From Acidobacteriota bacterium (GTDB lineage Bacteria > Acidobacteriota > Terriglobia > UBA7540), in assembly GCA_003224635.1 (NCBI GenBank), contig QHZK01000205.1, positions 1-6,452 of the forward strand: a DNA stretch of 6,452 bases. Direction: 5' to 3'. The stretch's first letter is position 1, and each line of letters starts with the position of its first letter. Positions 5,462-6,452 of the stretch are shown here, one piece after another. Made by a program: the position numbers and the translations under genes. The notes beneath the pieces are model-generated. The model was not told where the DNA came from. It saw only the letters and a program-made list of their open reading frames with translations, and ran no database searches.

Positions 5462-5577
5462 GTCAGTTTGTCAGTGCTTCAGTACTTCAGTATCTCAGTA
5501 CTTCAGGACTTCGTTGATCTCGGTCGCGTTGAAAGTTGACAGAACTGACACACTGAAAGACTGACAAACTGAAGAAC
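5459..5577. repeat. Octamer dyad filling the glyQ-glyS gap
   Basis: The left side (about 5463-5507) is six consecutive octamers TCAGTNNN (NNN = TTG, GCT, ACT, ATC, ACT; the last unit is TCAGG). The right side (about 5537-5577) is the inverted form, CTGANANA-type octamers. Aligned as arms, the outermost 13 bases pair perfectly; further in, the TCAGT cores pair while the three variable bases mostly do not, giving short helices separated by internal loops. TCA recurs every 8 bases from 5463 to 5503, and TGA at 5546, 5554, 5562 and 5570, closing all frames of both strands. The array begins at the glyQ stop and ends within a few bases of the glyS ATG, so the whole 119-bp gap is repeat-derived apart from a central 25-30 bases. 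Confidence 0.85.
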
Positions 5578-5580
5578 TCA

Positions 5581-6452
5581 ATGAAATCCCCCGCTACATT
5601 GCCGCTTCTGGTCGAGGTCGGGTGCGAGGAGATTCCGGCGCGGTTCCTCGCTGGCTCGCAGAAGGAGTTTGGCGAGCGTCTGCGGACCGCGCTGGCCGAA
5701 GCCCGCCTCTTACCTATCGAGACTTCTAGCGAACAAGAGGCTCCGGGACCGCCAGTCAAGACCTACTCGACGCCGCGCCGGCTCGTGGCTCACGTGCCGG
5801 AGATACTCTCTAACCAGCCCGACAAAATGGAGGAAGTGCGCGGACCGTCAGTCAAGGCTGCCTTCGATGCCCAGGGCAAGCCTACCCGTGCTGCGGAGAG
5901 CTTTGCGGCCAAGAACGGCGCCGCGGTCGAGGATTTGATCAGGGTTTCAACTCCGAAGGGCGAATACGTAGCGGTCCAGAAGCGTATTTCAGGGCGAGCC
6001 GCAGTTGAAGTGTTACCTGAGATTTTGCCACACGCCATCACCGGTCTCAGCTTTCCGAAGAGCATGTACTGGGAGAGGTCCAAGACGCGTTTCATTCGGC
6101 CCATCCGATGGACGCTTGCGGTTCTCGGAGACGGGAAACTGGCTGCTGTGGTTCCTTTTGAGGTCGCGGGTGTGAAGTCGGGCCAATTGACTTATGGCCA
6201 CCGAATGCACAGGTCGGGACCGGTGACCGTCAGCAGCTTCGCGGATTACTCGAAGAAGCTTCGCCAGATGAATGTCGAATTTGATCCTGAGAATCGGCGT
6301 CAATCGATCCGCGCGGAATTTAACGTTCTACTTGAGGATTGGATGGAAGTGGTCCAGGACGAAGAGCTCGAGGAGTGGATTGTAAACTCGACGGAATGGC
6401 AGTCAGGCATCAGAGGCAAGTTCGACGAGCGGTTCCTTCGTTTGCCTCGCGA
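5581..6452 (+). CDS. glyS: Glycine--tRNA ligase beta subunit, N-terminal part (truncated by window end)
   Basis: The frame is open to the last base: 290 complete codons plus two bases. GlyS is the beta subunit of the tetrameric glycyl-tRNA synthetase. It recognises tRNA-Gly and works with GlyQ from the gene just upstream. Family features in order are LLVEVGCEEIPARFL (9-23), TYSTPRRLVAHV (61-72), the EVRGPSVKAAFDAQGKPTRA block (85-104), FPKSMYW (158-164), RFIRPIRWTLAVLGD (170-184), YGHRMH (205-210) and GKFDERFLRLPR (279-290). Full-length relatives are near 690-700 residues, so well over half is missing. The ATG at 5581 fits the family start; it lies directly after the octamer dyad and has no clear Shine-Dalgarno, so translation could depend on how the dyad folds. 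A mild oddity is the stretch around 256-275 (EVVQDEELEEWIVNSTEWQS), where the usual EWP is EWQ. Confidence 0.96.
   Translation, partial: MKSPATLPLLVEVGCEEIPARFLAGSQKEFGERLRTALAEARLLPIETSSEQEAPGPPVKTYSTPRRLVAHVPEILSNQPDKMEEVRGPSVKAAFDAQGKPTRAAESFAAKNGAAVEDLIRVSTPKGEYVAVQKRISGRAAVEVLPEILPHAITGLSFPKSMYWERSKTRFIRPIRWTLAVLGDGKLAAVVPFEVAGVKSGQLTYGHRMHRSGPVTVSSFADYSKKLRQMNVEFDPENRRQSIRAEFNVLLEDWMEVVQDEELEEWIVNSTEWQSGIRGKFDERFLRLPR

Overview
The window is a stretch of bacterial chromosome that is GC-rich overall. It looks most like Acidobacteriota or a similar soil lineage. The reasons are the recO-glyQ-glyS order, the two-subunit (alpha2beta2-type) glycyl-tRNA synthetase with a GlyQ of acidobacterial flavour, a secreted single-domain beta-propeller of a type I associate with that phylum, weak Shine-Dalgarno sites, and short-period tandem repeats between genes. 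The taxonomic call is inference from memory; no search was run.

Layout, left to right. The 3' end of a CCA-adding tRNA nucleotidyltransferase gene (1-423, +) runs convergently into a PfkB-family sugar kinase gene (477-1421, -). Their stop codons lie in the two arms of one 33-bp nearly perfect hairpin built from heptamers (402-484). Upstream of the kinase is a gene-free stretch of about 600 bp (1422-2019). It holds a second heptamer block (1438-1499), GC-rich inverted repeats, a 12-bp palindrome and a possible kinase promoter. Next comes a secreted beta-propeller protein of unknown function (2020-3207, +), followed by about 385 bp with no convincing gene but with hairpins and a possible promoter. 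Then come recO (3593-4345), glyQ (4436-5461) and the first 290 codons of glyS (from 5581, running off the window end), all on the + strand and probably co-transcribed. The glyS reading frame is open to the window edge.

Functionally the window is mostly housekeeping: tRNA 3'-end synthesis or repair, recombinational repair, and charging of tRNA-Gly by GlyQ plus GlyS. A sugar kinase and an exported propeller protein are interspersed.

The most unusual feature is a set of gene-boundary dyads. Three gaps (cca/pfkB, recO/glyQ, glyQ/glyS) are almost filled by inverted arrays of 7- or 8-bp units, and a fourth, weaker array sits in the kinase leader. Units differ between loci, but in the three clear cases each unit keeps a TGA (or TCA on the other arm). 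Because 7 and 8 are not multiples of 3, successive units put a stop codon in all three frames of each strand. These arrays may act at once as translational stop cassettes and RNA hairpins. I see no CRISPR, transposase, tRNA or rRNA gene, and no clear new multi-gene system.
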